A DNA stretch of 64,000 bases from Galeruca laticollis (taxonomy: Eukaryota; Arthropoda; Insecta; Coleoptera; Chrysomelidae). The translations under genes were made by a program, and so were the position numbers. Under the pieces are notes generated by a model. That model had not been told where the DNA came from, searched no databases, and saw only the letters and a program-made list of their open reading frames with translations. The stretch spans positions 63,008,551 to 63,072,550 of the forward strand of contig OY998180.1 of the NCBI GenBank assembly GCA_963921935.1, in the 5' to 3' direction. The first letter of the stretch is position 1. Each line of letters begins with the position of its first letter. Of this stretch, positions 10,383 through 21,782 are shown piece by piece.

Positions 10383-12189
10383 CAGTGTGTCATTAATGTA
10401 TAAATAAATTCATTATTTCCAAAATAAACGACTTTTGGAAAAAGTATAAAAACAGGTCAATTTCAATTTTTGAATCTTCATCACATGATGTAGATGTAAC
10501 GAACATTGCGTTACCAGTATTAACGTGGTAACGTAATCGGCATTTTTTTTAAATGTAACTATGTGTCTCAGGACACCTCATTGGGAAGGTCTTCTAATCG
10601 TGTTTACAACGACGTAATTATTTGAATATTTATTTCTACAGGGTCGACCAAAACTGTTTATTTGGTACAATTTTAATCATAAATTGTGATATAAATATTT
10701 CTGTTTCTGTATGTTACTGATAATAGTATTAAATTCTAATTTAACACTAATTGTTGTGTATCAGCCAAGTGTTCAATAGTTCAATAGTTAAAATCTTTAA
10801 ATTAGCATAATTTAGTGATGAAACTCACAGAAACTGAACGAATCGAAATATTACGGATGATTGGCTATGGAAATAGAGTAAGGACACAGAAAGAAGTTGG
10901 CAATTTATTTAATGCTAAATACCCCAACCGTGAACCCATTTCTCAATCAAAAATTAGTAAAATCGAGAAAAAGTTTCAAGAAACGAGCCATGTTAAAGAT
11001 CTCCCCAAAAGTGGTAGAAAGTCAATTTCCGAAGACAAAAAAGTTTTCCTTGAGTTTCAAGAGAATCCCCACACCAGCTCGAGACAAGTTGCGGTAGATA
11101 ATAATTTATAATTTAACATTCTACTGTTGCTAGAGTGCTGAAAAAGGTGAAGTGGCATGCGTATAAGGTACATGTGATGCAAGAGCTGTTAGAAGATGAC
11201 TTTGATAGGAGAATAGAATTCTGTGAAATAATTATGGAACGATGTAACAGAGATCGTAGGTTCATACAAAATATACTTTTTTCAGATGAAGCAACTTTTA
11301 TGCTCAACGGCCATGTAAACCGCCAGACGTATCGATACTGGGCAAGTGAAAATTTCCATTGGATGCTGGAGTATAGGACACAATAGCCTGAAAAAGTGAA
11401 TGTCTGGGCCGACATTATAAACAATCAAATGATAGGGCCATATTTTTTTGAAGGAAGCTTGACCGGTCCTCGATATCTTCAATTTCTTCAGCATTATCTA
11501 TTACCACAATTAAATCAACTATTTCCAAATAGATGTGATTTGTGGTTTCAGCAGGATGGGGCACCCCCATATTACGCCTTTGATGTACGAACCTACTTAA
11601 ATGCTGTTTTTCCAAATAGGTGGATAGGAAGAAGAGGAACGATCGAATGGCCACCAAGGTCGCCAGATTTGACACCTTTAGACTTTTTTTAAGGGGATAC
11701 TTGGAGAGCACAGTTTATGAAAGTCGCCCAAATTATAAAGAAGAGTTGAAGGATCGCATCAGAACGGAGATTGCACAAATAACGCCTGAAGTTCTCGTAA
11801 ACGTTAGAGACGAATTTATTGCTCGGCTGTCTCGTTTTATTATTGCTGAAGGTCATCAGTTTGAACATTTAATATAATTTAATTGTTTTTTATTAAACAG
11901 TTTTCTGTATTTGGATAAATACACAGTTTTGGTCGACCGTGCAGAAATGAATATTGACATAATTACATCGCTGTAAAGACGATTAGAAGACCTTCTCAAC
12001 TAGGTGTCTTGAGACACATTTAAAAAAATTGCCGATTACGTCACCACGTTAATACTGGTAACGCAATGTTCGTTACATATACATCATGTGATAACGATTC
12101 AAAAATTAAAATTCACCTGTTTTTGGATTTTTTTAAAAAGGGGTTATATTGGAAATAATGAATGTATTCCATACATTAGCGACTTACAG
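10383..12189 (+). mobile_element. Mariner-like element with ~270-bp TIRs (DD41D)
   Basis: The left end CAGTGTGTCATTAATGTAT and right end ATACATTAGCGACTTACAG are inverted copies. Similarity runs inward about 270 bp on each side (to about 10660 and from about 11920, where the inverted ACAAAACTG/GGTCGACC segment is seen). TA dinucleotides flank both ends (10381-10382, 12190-12191), the Tc1/mariner target duplication. A transposase lies between the TIRs. Confidence 0.85.
10818..11877 (+). pseudogene. DD41D mariner-like transposase (frameshifted)
   Basis: The ATG at 10818 opens a helix-turn-helix region of the kind seen in DUF4817-type transposases (GYGNRVRTQKEVGNLFNAKY, then QSKISKIEKKFQE). The catalytic core has FSDEATF (first Asp), FQQDGAPPYY (second Asp) and RSPDLTPLDFF (third Asp). 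There are 41 residues between the second and third, hence DD41D. The C-terminus reads GHQFEHLI. Lesions are a stop near 11109, frameshifts around 11110-11135 and 11690, and a TAG at 11384-11386. It would bind the TIRs and cut and paste the element into TA sites; this copy is inactive. Confidence 0.85.
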
Positions 12190-12339
12190 TATAAGACACC
12201 GCTGACAATGACTCATCTGAAGAAAAAAAAAGATGTGTGGCACTCGGAGCCTGCCGCGGTAAAGCTATTGCATAGAGTTTTACACTTTGACGTTCACAAT
12301 TTCTTTTTCTTTTTAGCTCTTTTTTAGCAGTAGGAGTTT

Positions 12340-13530
12340 CACTTTCACAGTCCTCGTATCAGGATAAATTAATAAAAACTTATTGGACAGCCCTCGTATA
12401 TTCATACAAGTATCAAAATTTATTGGACAGTCCTGGTATCAGCAAAAAATAATCAAAACGTATTGGGCAGTCCTTGTATAAGTATAAAATATCAAAATTT
12501 ATTGGACAGTCCTCGTATCAGCATAAAATAATCAAAACTTATTGGACAGTCCCCGTATAATCATAATAGTATCAACATTTATTGGGCAGTCCTCGTATAA
12601 GTATGAAATGATCGAAATTCATTGGACACTCCTCGTATAAGTATAAAAGAATCAAAATGTATTGGACAGTCCTCGTTTAATCATATCATCATCAAAATTT
12701 ATTGAGCAGTTCTCGTATCAGCATAAAATAATCAAAGCTGATTGGACAGCACTCGCAGAATCATAAAAGTATCAAAATTTATTGTGCAGTCCTTGTATAA
12801 GTCTAAAACAATCAAAACGTATTCAACAATCCTCGTATAAGCATAAAATAATCAAAGCGTATTGGACAGCACTCGTATAGTCATAAAAGTATCAAAATTT
12901 ATTGGGCAGTCCTCGTATAAGTATGAAAGAATTAAAATTTATTGACAGTCCTCGTATAGTCATAAACGTATCAAAATTTATTGGGCAGTCCTCGTATAAG
13001 TATAAAAGAATTATAATTTATTGACGGTCCCCGTACAAGTATATAGGTATTAAAACTTATTGGACAGTCCTCGTATCAGCATAAAATATTCATAGAAGTA
13101 TTAAAATTTATTGGGCAGTCCTCGTATAAGTATAAAAGAATCAAAATTTATTGGACAGTCCTCGTATCATCATAAAATAATCAAGACTTATTGGACATTC
13201 TTCGTATAGTCATAAAAGTATCAACATTTATTGGGCAGTCCTCGTATAGGTATAAAAGAATTAAAATTTATTGGACAGTTCTCGTATAAGTATAAAACAA
13301 TCAAAATGTATTGGACAGTCCTCGTATCATCATAAAATAATCAAAATTTACTGGACAGTCCTTGTATAGTCATAATAGTATCAACATTTATTGGGCAGTC
13401 CTCGTATAAGAATAAAAAAATTGAAATTTATTGGACAGTCCTCGTATCATCATAAAAAAATCAAAATTTATTGGACATTCCTGGTATAAGCATGTGGGTA
13501 TTGAAATTCACTGGACAGTCCGCGTATCGT
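12340..13530. repeat. 40-bp minisatellite, about 30 copies
   Basis: A 40-bp unit built around TTGGACAGTCCTCGTAT and CATAAAATAATCAAAACTTA is repeated from about 12340 to 13530. Copies differ by a few substitutions and some one-base indels. The first part of the unit is the more conserved. No gene is inside. Confidence 0.9.
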
Positions 13531-15175
13531 GTCAGGCTATTTTTGTTACGGAATTTCTGGATTCGGTCTCCACGCTCAAGGCCCGCGATAGAAGCTAATG
13601 CAATAGCTTAAAAGTAGTATTAAATACTCTAATCCAAAATATGAAAAACTGTTTGAATTATTATGAGTATATTAATTGTAAAAGTGTTTCCTGATTCCAT
13701 TTTAATAGAAAGAAAATGTCTGAGCTGTTATTATAACCCTCGTCAAGAGGATTTTAGATAAAAGATGTCGTTTGAATCACTTTTTCATTTGCGTATTGTA
13801 CTAACGCTCTAGTGTTAATTTCCGGCCGGTAATAATAAAAATCTCATTCCAACAATTACATTCGGTGAAATAAAAACGTACTTAAGACAGGAAGTCCGCA
13901 TTTCTGAACAGGGATTGTGTCATGCCGATAAATATTTGAGTGAAGGAATAAAGCGTTGGTATAAAGATTTTAAGGGAAGATAAGGTTCTCTTTTCATCAT
14001 GGATTGCGATGGCATTTATACATTTTTTGATTGAAGCAGCTCTATTCCTTGTTTTACAGTTTTTTTATTATTATATTCTATTACCGGGATAACGAAAAAG
14101 ACTAAAAAATCTGAATTTACATTGTTTGTATTCCGTTTATCGTTACTGGTGCGTATCACGATATTCTTGTGTTGGTGCTAGAAATGTGTGGAAATATATA
14201 CTTGTTATGATCAACTAAATTTATATTCACAAACGGGACGTCTCAATTAGAGGAGTCAGTGGCTTGAGTGAAATAATATCAGTAGTATTAGTTTACGAAT
14301 TAAATATAATCGATTCTTTTCGATTCAACTGTACGTCAAGAGTTATATCGGATCATACAATTATCAAAAAAATAGACGTAACTTACATAAGTAAAAGGAA
14401 TGCATCCTGAGAAAGAATAAATACACATTCAAGTGATTAAATATTTAAAAGGAACCGGTGTTATTGCCAACAACTAGTCCTAGAGCATTCATATCAATGT
14501 AATTATCATCTAATACTTAGATAATTTTATGTATTTAATTTATTAAATGAAATGATGGACAACCTCCATATTTCACCCTGTATAAGACATGAAAAACCAT
14601 AAGTAGTATTAATAGTTGGGTATTTCATTAAAAATATAGAATAACACATTTTTTTTTGACTGTATGGTTTCTAGTTCAGCAAATTCTCGCCAGATTAGAG
14701 GTTAGTTTAGAACCAGGTAGGTCAAATAACCCACTAAGCAAATAAATGTTACAGTCACGTTATTTCAACATCACATTGTGATAATGGTCTTCCTTTTTTT
14801 CCTCTTGATTTCATCACATACACATCTATACAACCGCGTATGCCCATCTTGTGGCTGCTAACTTTTGTGATGTTACAAGTTAACTTCACAGCGATGTTAA
14901 AGCGCCGCCTTACATTACTGAGATGTTACTAGAACTTCCTCTAAAGGAAGTCTTAATAATTAACTAAAAGCAACATTTCTGTTACAGTCAGAAATGCCTT
15001 TTAACATCTTAATGCAATGTCTATAAAATACACTCTTACCAATGAACTTGCAACATTTCAAAAACAATACAGTACGTTCTCTTGATGTTGTATGTACATT
15101 ACGTAAACCTGTAAATAATGTACCTCAAATATTCTAGAAGACATTATATAGATGTTTTTGTGCCTAATTAGCAAA
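13531..15175. other. AT-rich stretch, no gene recognised
   Basis: No coding motif or clear repeat is seen. There are several TGTTAC-rich segments around 14750-15080, but I could not define an element from them. Confidence 0.35.
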
Positions 15176-15177
15176 TA

Positions 15178-16235
15178 CCGGGTGAACAACTAAGAACGCC
15201 GGTTGTCGGCCATATTTCAAAAAATAGTCATGGTACCACAAATAAACCTTCAAGAAAATGACCCAGAAAATTGGCTTGAAAATATTTTTGAGTTCCTAAA
15301 ATATCTGCTAGGGGGTGGAATGAACATTTAGAAATATATAATACTGTGATTATCTCCAAAAAAGACATACTAAAGGTATCCTAAAAATACAATTTTTGAC
15401 ATATTCATGAGATTATGAAAAAATTTATTTAGGGCCTTTTTGTCCTTTTACTTCAAGAAATAACGGGAGACGGTTCAAACTTATTAAAAACAAATGTCAG
15501 AATCCTTTTTTGTTTTTAAACCGATATCAATGTTTTGGGCGTCATTTGAAAGAGCGTTTCCTCTTTAATTAGATATGCTTAACAAAACTAACAAAATTGG
15601 CCAATTTTGTCAACGCTATGTTAAAAAGTCAAAAATTCTCCCATTTTTCTTAGAAATCTCAAATGGAATTGGGCATTTTTCAAATTTTTCTAATTCTGAT
15701 GAAAAGGGGTTAATAAAATAGAAATTTAGTGAAAACAGCAAGTCTAAATTTAATACTATTCCAAGATATAAGATTTACGATAAGATTTAACAATTAAAAA
15801 AATGTTCCATTTTACATCTGAAATTTACGAGTAGATACAAAATTGTTCAATTTGGTTATCAATCTTATTAAACAGAAAAAACTCTTTTGAATGACGCCAA
15901 AATCATTAATATCAGTTAAAAAACGAAAAAGTTATACATTTGCTCATAAGTTTCAACTTTCCCCCACGCATTATTTGGAGAATAATGGCAAATAGTCCCC
16001 AGTCAAATTTTTTCATAATCTCTTCAAGATTTCAAAAATTGTATTTTTAGGAAAACTTCAGTATGTATTATTTAGAGATAATCACAGTATTATGTTTTCG
16101 AGCGGATATTTTAGATACTCCAAAAATATTTTCCAGTGATTTTTCATGGTCACTTTCCTAAGGGTATTTTTTTCAAGTTGTGCCATGATTCTTTTCAGAT
16201 ATATGGCCTACAGCCGTTCTTAGTTGTTCACTCTG
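15178..16235. mobile_element. Palindromic fold-back element, ~1.06 kb
   Basis: The left end CCGGGTGAACAACTAAGAAC and the right end (reverse complement CAGAGTGAACAACTAAGAAC) are inverted copies. The similarity continues inward for several hundred bases on each arm, for example the GAATGACGCC/GGCGTCATTTGAA pair near the centre. TA lies at both ends (15176-15177, 16236-16237), which fits a Tc1/mariner-type target. No transposase is visible, so it is a non-autonomous hairpin element. Confidence 0.75.
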
Positions 16236-16239
16236 TACA

Positions 16240-17715
16240 GTTAAAATTAAAGAAAAGCAATAAAGGACTTAAATAGTTTATTCACTATTAATTAAAAATA
16301 GTACAGTAAATTTGAAAAAACAGGTACAACATTGGAAACAAATATCTTGTCCAGGAATCCAACCTAAAAAATAAAACAATATTGTGAAAGCATATTATAT
16401 AACAAGTGTGGAAAGTGATATTACACATCTTAATGAAAATTGAATTTGTGTGCAACTGTTGCATGCATTAAGTGAAAGTTAGAAATAAAAAAAGGTATAA
16501 TAATCAATCTGTAGTTGCTGCTATAACGTAAAATACTTTGAGACTGAATTGATAAAGTTTAACTGATACTCGTACACATACATTACAGCTAGTTCACAGA
16601 AGATTTATTAGAATAGTTATTTAACAATATTAACACTAATAAGAAATTTGCACCATAAAAATTTCATGAAACATTAGGGTAAATCAACAGAAATCCAATC
16701 TGTTTAAAGAAAATTCTATCGTTTACTTACGGTTACTTTTTCTCACGCAAGAGTCGCTGTTTCGAGTGCCTCAACCATTACATAACGTACACTCCAGAAT
16801 CCTCTGTGAAACCCTTAAAGGTTTTTGAACAGCAGCTAAAAAATACAACTGCTTTAGATCAAATTGTGCCCACGGAGACCTTTGATCAGAACTTCATAAA
16901 CTACAACAAACTAGATTTTCAGCCAATCGATTGGGACCCATTTTCCATAAGAAACATGCGGGGTTCTTCCAAGGAATAGTAACATATTTTATTTCGAGAA
17001 ATTACTTTTCGTGGCTTACTTTCTATTACTTGCCTCACTCCGTTTGGCAGGTAAATTCAGGTGTGCCATGAAAATTCAAACTTCTCTTCTGTATAAAATA
17101 ATATACTATTCTCATCTTGTTATTCCCATCCCGGAACATATTGTATTATAACATTGTGGAATTGTAACCTAATGACAACTAAGCATTATTAATACATTGT
17201 ATACAAAAAAATCTACTTATGAAGAAGAGATATGAACACATTATTAAGTTAAATGAGTTTATAATTAATTGTATCCAATCGAGTGTCCAATTGTTTTGTT
17301 TCTACAATATTACTTTCATTCACTTTGCCACAATAAATTTTATCAGATAAACATGTTTCATAAAAAAAATGGAATTAATTTGGAGTATTTTTCATACTTA
17401 ACATGACACTTCCTATTCTTACTATTTAGTTCAAAAATGTTCACTATTTTTCCTACAAAACCATATTTAATAATGCAATAGCAACTAGGACTCTTGATAG
17501 TGAAAGTTTTGGTATTGAACAGGTTCATAACTATCTACAAATATATCATTATTATTCTCCAAGGCAATATGGTGCTATAATAAATAATTGATTTATGTTT
17601 GTTGATGGGAGCATTCAGTGTCTAAGTTACATATTCTTCAAGTAAATTAATATACTTTTGTAGGGGATATTTAGAGGTTTTCACTTCAGTTTTTTTTATT
17701 GAATACAGTGTATTT
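16240..17715. other. AT-rich stretch, no gene recognised
   Basis: Scattered short open frames only; no motif, splice-flanked frame or repeat that I can support. Confidence 0.3.
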
Positions 17716-17941
17716 TCAAATGGAAATGAGCTTCTTAGCAGAAATTTCTGTTTTTATAGTCTGTAATTGTCCACAAGAATTTTTAGTATAAATGTTTAAA
17801 TTTTCTACACCTGCAAAACTATATTGATGGCTATGACTACTACTATTGCTACTACTACAAAAACTAGAACTAGATATACTTAATTCAATATTTTTTGTAC
17901 TATTTAACACAATGTCTGTATCAGCTGAAATAGTTACTCCC
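17716..17941 (-). CDS. Candidate 3'-terminal exon of an unknown protein (Ser-rich)
   Basis: On the minus strand an open frame follows a possible splice acceptor (TGTAAAACAAG, ending at 17942). It runs GVTISADTDIVLNSTKNIEL, then a serine-rich run with His-Ser-His (SSSSFCSSSNSSSHSHQ), then CGQLQTIKTEISAKK to a stop at 17716. The codon content looks more protein-like than the surrounding AT-rich DNA. I do not recognise the family. It could be the last exon of a minus-strand gene, a Polinton gene piece (it lies inside the left Polinton-like segment), or chance. Confidence 0.25.
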
Positions 17942-18259
17942 CTTGTTTTACATAATTACCAACTATTTATTTATGTATGTAGTTTCTGGAATATCTTGAA
18001 CATTGAACATATGTTCTTTTAGATCCAAATCTCTGCAAACATATGAGCATGTTTAATTTTTAATAATAATGTTTACCCTATTGCAATATTAAGTTTTTTG
18101 TAGGTATAATGCATATCTATGATTTGAAATATTGTGAATCGTTTTCAAAATATACCTACTAACTAAAATATTTTAAAAGTTAAAAAAACCTCATTTTGTA
18201 AGCTCTATTATATGATTTTAGAGTACCATCCCGCCACCCGGAATTTCAATGTACAATAG

Positions 18260-18592
18260 CCAACTAAAGTATTGAATAGCGGACAGATGTATCTGCTGTA
18301 CAATAACAATTCCCATATTGAATTTAATGCAGAAGGAAATACTCTTAATAGAGGATATTTGCATGACGTCTTTCCAGGAGTTCCCGAAGGTGTAACGTCT
18401 GCATTTCGCTACACGGATGGTCACATTTACTTTTTCTTCAAAGACACCTATTACAAGTACAGTGAATATACCCGCAAAGTTGTAGATGCGAAACCATTTA
18501 CCTGGAGTCTATTTGGCATACCCTGCCCTGAAGATAGTCTATTGAATCAATTAAAAACTCTGTTATACAAAATAATAAATATATATCAATAA
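18260..18592 (+). CDS. Matrix metalloproteinase hemopexin domain, C-terminal exon
   Basis: From a splice-acceptor-like TACAATAG (ending at 18259) an open frame begins PTKVLNSGQMYLLYNNN, covering the end of one hemopexin blade. Next comes the last blade: FPGVPEGVTSAFRYTDGHIY, then FFFKDTYYKYSE, then FTWSLFGIPC. G-P-x-x-V/vT-x-AF and DG-x-IYFFK are hallmarks of hemopexin repeats, and the terminal Cys fits the disulphide closing the four-bladed propeller of secreted matrix metalloproteinases. A 21-residue tail follows and ends at a stop. Hemopexin domains bind extracellular-matrix substrates. No catalytic HExxHxxGxxH region is found nearby. It is either the last exon of a host metalloproteinase gene or a Polinton-borne copy, since a Polinton-like terminus lies 2.2 kb downstream. 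Confidence 0.6.
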   Translation, partial: PTKVLNSGQMYLLYNNNSHIEFNAEGNTLNRGYLHDVFPGVPEGVTSAFRYTDGHIYFFFKDTYYKYSEYTRKVVDAKPFTWSLFGIPCPEDSLLNQLKTLLYKIINIYQ

Positions 18593-18838
18593 TTTAATTC
18601 ATAGTTATGATTTTTTTTCCCAGAAACGCTACAAAATCGGCGAGGGAGGGGAATTTTTTTCATTATTTATTTTCTCATAATGTAGGCGCTAATACCTTTT
18701 TTCAAGGAGCTCACGTCACGTTTAACGTCAAATGTCATATATTTTGTTAGTTCCAATATCTGTTTGTAAAGATGATGGCGTTTTTTTTTGGGAACGGTTA
18801 GAGATTAGACCAGCGTCCTGTGTGTCGATATCTTATGT

Positions 18839-18850
18839 CGACGACGACGA

Positions 18851-18906
<56 letters not shown>

Positions 18907-19114
18907 ATGCCGACGACGACGACGACGACGACGATGCCGACGACGACGACGATGCCGACGACGACGACGAAGAAGACGGCTACGACGAAGATGGCGACAA
19001 CGAAGAAGACGGCGACCACGAAGATGGCGACGACGACGACGACGTAACGACGAAGACGTGACGACGAAGACGTGACGACGAAGACGTGACGACGACGACG
19101 ACGAAGACGACGAG

Positions 19115-19155
<41 letters not shown>

Positions 19156-19262
19156 CGTGACGACGACGACGTGACGACGACGACGACGACGACGTGACGA
19201 CGACGAAGACGTGACGGCGACGACGACGAGGACGACGAGGACGACGACGACGACGAAGACGA
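18839..19262. repeat. (ACG)n trinucleotide tract, ~420 bp
   Basis: Almost pure ACG/GAC repeats interrupted by GAAGAC and GTGACG variants. It is CpG-dense and stands out from the AT-rich surroundings. The long frames it opens on both strands (poly-Asp, poly-Val, poly-Arg, poly-Ser) are repeat artefacts. Confidence 0.95.
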
Positions 19263-19561
19263 CAGATGGCAATGTACGTAAACTGTATTACCGACACGTG
19301 GTGGATAATGTAGGCTGACGACGATAGATGGCAACTGTCGGCACCTGGTGGATAGTATAGGTTGGCCAAACACGCTAGAATCCAAGGACCATAGGCCTAA
19401 AGATGGCGCTGATGACGTCACAGGACGACACGGAACGCATGAGAGTCGCTACAGAACATAAGATATGACTGTTGACAGATGACACTTATGACATATGGCA
19501 CACATGACTGTTGACACATTTTACAGGTGACACAATTGACAGATGACTCATAAAAATACTA

Positions 19562-20690
19562 TCACAATGGCGTTTGTTCGACTTCAATCCGACCAATCAG
19601 ATACGCTAGTGCCCTTATGGCATCTTTTTTGTACATCCTGTAAACATGCTCCACCTATCACAATGGCGTTTATTTGACTTCAATCCGACCAACAATAACA
19701 GAGATATATGCGTTAGTGCCCTAATGCACATCCTGTATACGATAATAATCATAATTGCGTTTATTCGACTTCAATCCGACCAATTAGAGATATACGTTAG
19801 TGCCCTGATGGCATGCACATCCTGTATACGATAACAATCATAATGGCGTTTATTCGACTTCAATCCGACCAATAATAGCAGAGATATGCGTTAGTGCCCT
19901 AATGGCATCATTTTTTTGCACATCCTGTATACGATAATAATCTAACAATCATAATGGCGTTTGTTCGACTTCAATCCGACCAATAATAGCAGAGATATAC
20001 GTTAGTGCCCTAGTGGCATCTTTTTTTGCACATCCTGTATACGATAATAATCTAACAATCATAATGGCGTTTGTTCGACTTCAATCCGACCAATAATAGC
20101 AGAGATATACGTTAGTGCCCTAATGGCATCTTTTTTGCACATCCTGTATACGATAATAATCTAACAGTCATAATGGCGTTTGTTCGACTCCAATCCGACC
20201 AATAATAGCAGAGATATACTTTAGTGCCCTAATGGCATCTATTTTTGAACATCCTGTATACGATAACAATCATAATGGTGTTTGTTCGACTTCAATCCGA
20301 CCAATAATAGCAGAGATATACGTTAGTGCCCTAATGACATTTTTTTTTGCACATCCTGTATACGATAACAATCATAATGGCGTTTGTTCGACTTCAATCC
20401 GACCAATAATAGCAGAGATATACGTTAGTGCCCTAATGGCATCTTTTTTTGCACATCCTGTATACGATAACAATCATAATGGCGGTTATTCGACTTCAAT
20501 CCGACCAATAATAGCAGAGATATATGCAAGTGCCCTTATGATATCCTTTTTTTTGTACATCCTGTATAGAATAATAATCTAACAATCATAATGGTGTTTA
20601 TTCGACTTCAATCCGACCAATAATAGCAGAGATATATGCAAGTGCCCTTATGGCATCTTTTTTTGTACATCCTGTATAATGTTATCGACG
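19562..20690 (+). repeat. ~107-bp tandem array (Polinton-type subterminal repeat)
   Basis: About ten head-to-tail copies. The unit contains AATGGCGTTTGTTCGACTTC, AATCCGACCAATAATAGC, AGAGATATACGTTAGTGCCC, then TAATGGCATC and ACATCCTGTATACGATAATA. The same unit, in the opposite orientation, occurs at 57470-57690 and 58410-59155 next to the Polinton integrase. That identifies it as a subterminal repeat of the element. Confidence 0.85.
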
Positions 20691-20759
20691 TACATCCTGC
20701 AATCTGACATCCTGTAACCTCGTCGACCTTGCCTCATCCTATTATCTCTTGGGGAACAT

Positions 20760-20822
20760 CCAAGAGATAAGAGTTTTCCCACGGTCGGCAAAAAGTTCCC
20801 AGGCCAAACTCCCCCATACTCT
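20760..20822 (+). mobile_element. Right terminus of a Polinton-like element
   Basis: The sequence AAAAAGTTCCCAGGCCAAAC.. ends ..CCCCCATACTCT at 20822. Its reverse complement (AGAGTATGGGGGAGTTTGGC) matches the left terminus at 56764 (AGAGTATGGAGGCGTTTGGC), and in both copies GGGAACTTTTTG follows nearby. Polinton termini are known to begin with AG and to have long TIRs. The element would extend leftwards from here; its other end is not identified. Confidence 0.55.
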
Positions 20823-21556
20823 ATTATATAATATGATTTTGGAATAGATACTTACCGATAAATGTTGTTCGTCCATTATAATAAGAACTATAACTAAGTA
20901 TAGAAAATGTAGCTAAGTAGGAACTAATCAAAACGAAGACAACTTTATTTCTACTACTGTCAGTAGTAGACGAGCCTCTAGGGAGGTATAATAAAAATAA
21001 GGTTTGAAAATGGTTTAAATAAAATAGACCGAAACGTAACCACTATAAGCAAGTGATTTTATTTCTGACCGAAACCCTTGAAAATATAAGAAATATATGT
21101 ATCATATTTGCAGACATTGTACTACGGTCTAGTGATAGTGAAAGCGATCTCAGGTATGACCTATTGTCTTGGAAATGTGCTTCCAGAACATTTATAGGTC
21201 CCCTAGATATTATACAAAGAAGCTTTATTTAGATTATTATATCTAATTTTAGCATGTGCCCTTATGATGCACTGTATAATATGAATAAAATCTTTAACTT
21301 GAAGAAATTACATTTTCTGTGTGCATCTGTAAAATACTGTGAAAAATAAAATCATCTTACCTGCACGTACATATGATTCCAGAAATAAACACTAATATAG
21401 GTATAGTTCCTATGATGACAAAATCTATGTCAAATTCTTCCTATTAACACAACCAAAAAAGTTTTGTGAAATTAATATCTTCAATATCTATTCATTCTCT
21501 GCAATGTCTATCCACTTCATATATTTTATGTATAATTATATTGTTTTCTTATTTAC
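20823..21556. other. AT-rich spacer, no gene recognised
   Basis: No coding motif or repeat is evident between the Polinton-like terminus and the candidate exon at 21557. Confidence 0.3.
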
Positions 21557-21672
21557 TGAAACAGATGTTGAGGTTAATTCATTCATCTCTGGCATAAAAT
21601 CTTTAGCATTTATAGTAAGAAATTGGCTTTCACAAGTTGTTGGGGATACTAATGTTCCATTTGGGTTTAATA
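21557..21672 (-). CDS. Candidate internal exon of an unknown protein
   Basis: On the minus strand an open frame is bounded by a plausible acceptor (TTAATCAG, at 21673-21675 on the plus strand) and donor (GTAAATAAG, reverse of 21551-21556). It encodes NGTLVSPTTCESQFLTINA then MPEMNELTSTSVS, a composition unlike random AT-rich DNA. A stop just before the acceptor limits it on the 5' side, as expected for an exon. The family is not recognised. Together with 17716-17941 it could form one minus-strand gene, but a Polinton-like terminus lies between them. Confidence 0.25.
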
Positions 21673-21782
21673 CTGATTAACTGATTATAGAATTCATTTT
21701 CATAGGAGAAATTGATAACATATTTCATATTTGAAAAACTTATTTACATTTAATAATCTGTGTTTACATATGACATAACAAA

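Noticed and set aside
18732..19421. Long open frames encoding poly-Asp, poly-Thr, poly-Val, poly-Arg and poly-Ser
   Set aside because: They are open only because (ACG)n has no stop codon in several frames; nothing supports translation.
20232..20582. 116-codon frame with repeating YDNNHNG..STSIRPIIAEIY
   Set aside because: It is a tandem-array artefact: the ~107-bp unit happens to stay open over three copies.
19562..20690. CRISPR array
   Set aside because: Units of ~107 bp are repeated whole, without unique spacers, and the context is eukaryotic transposons.
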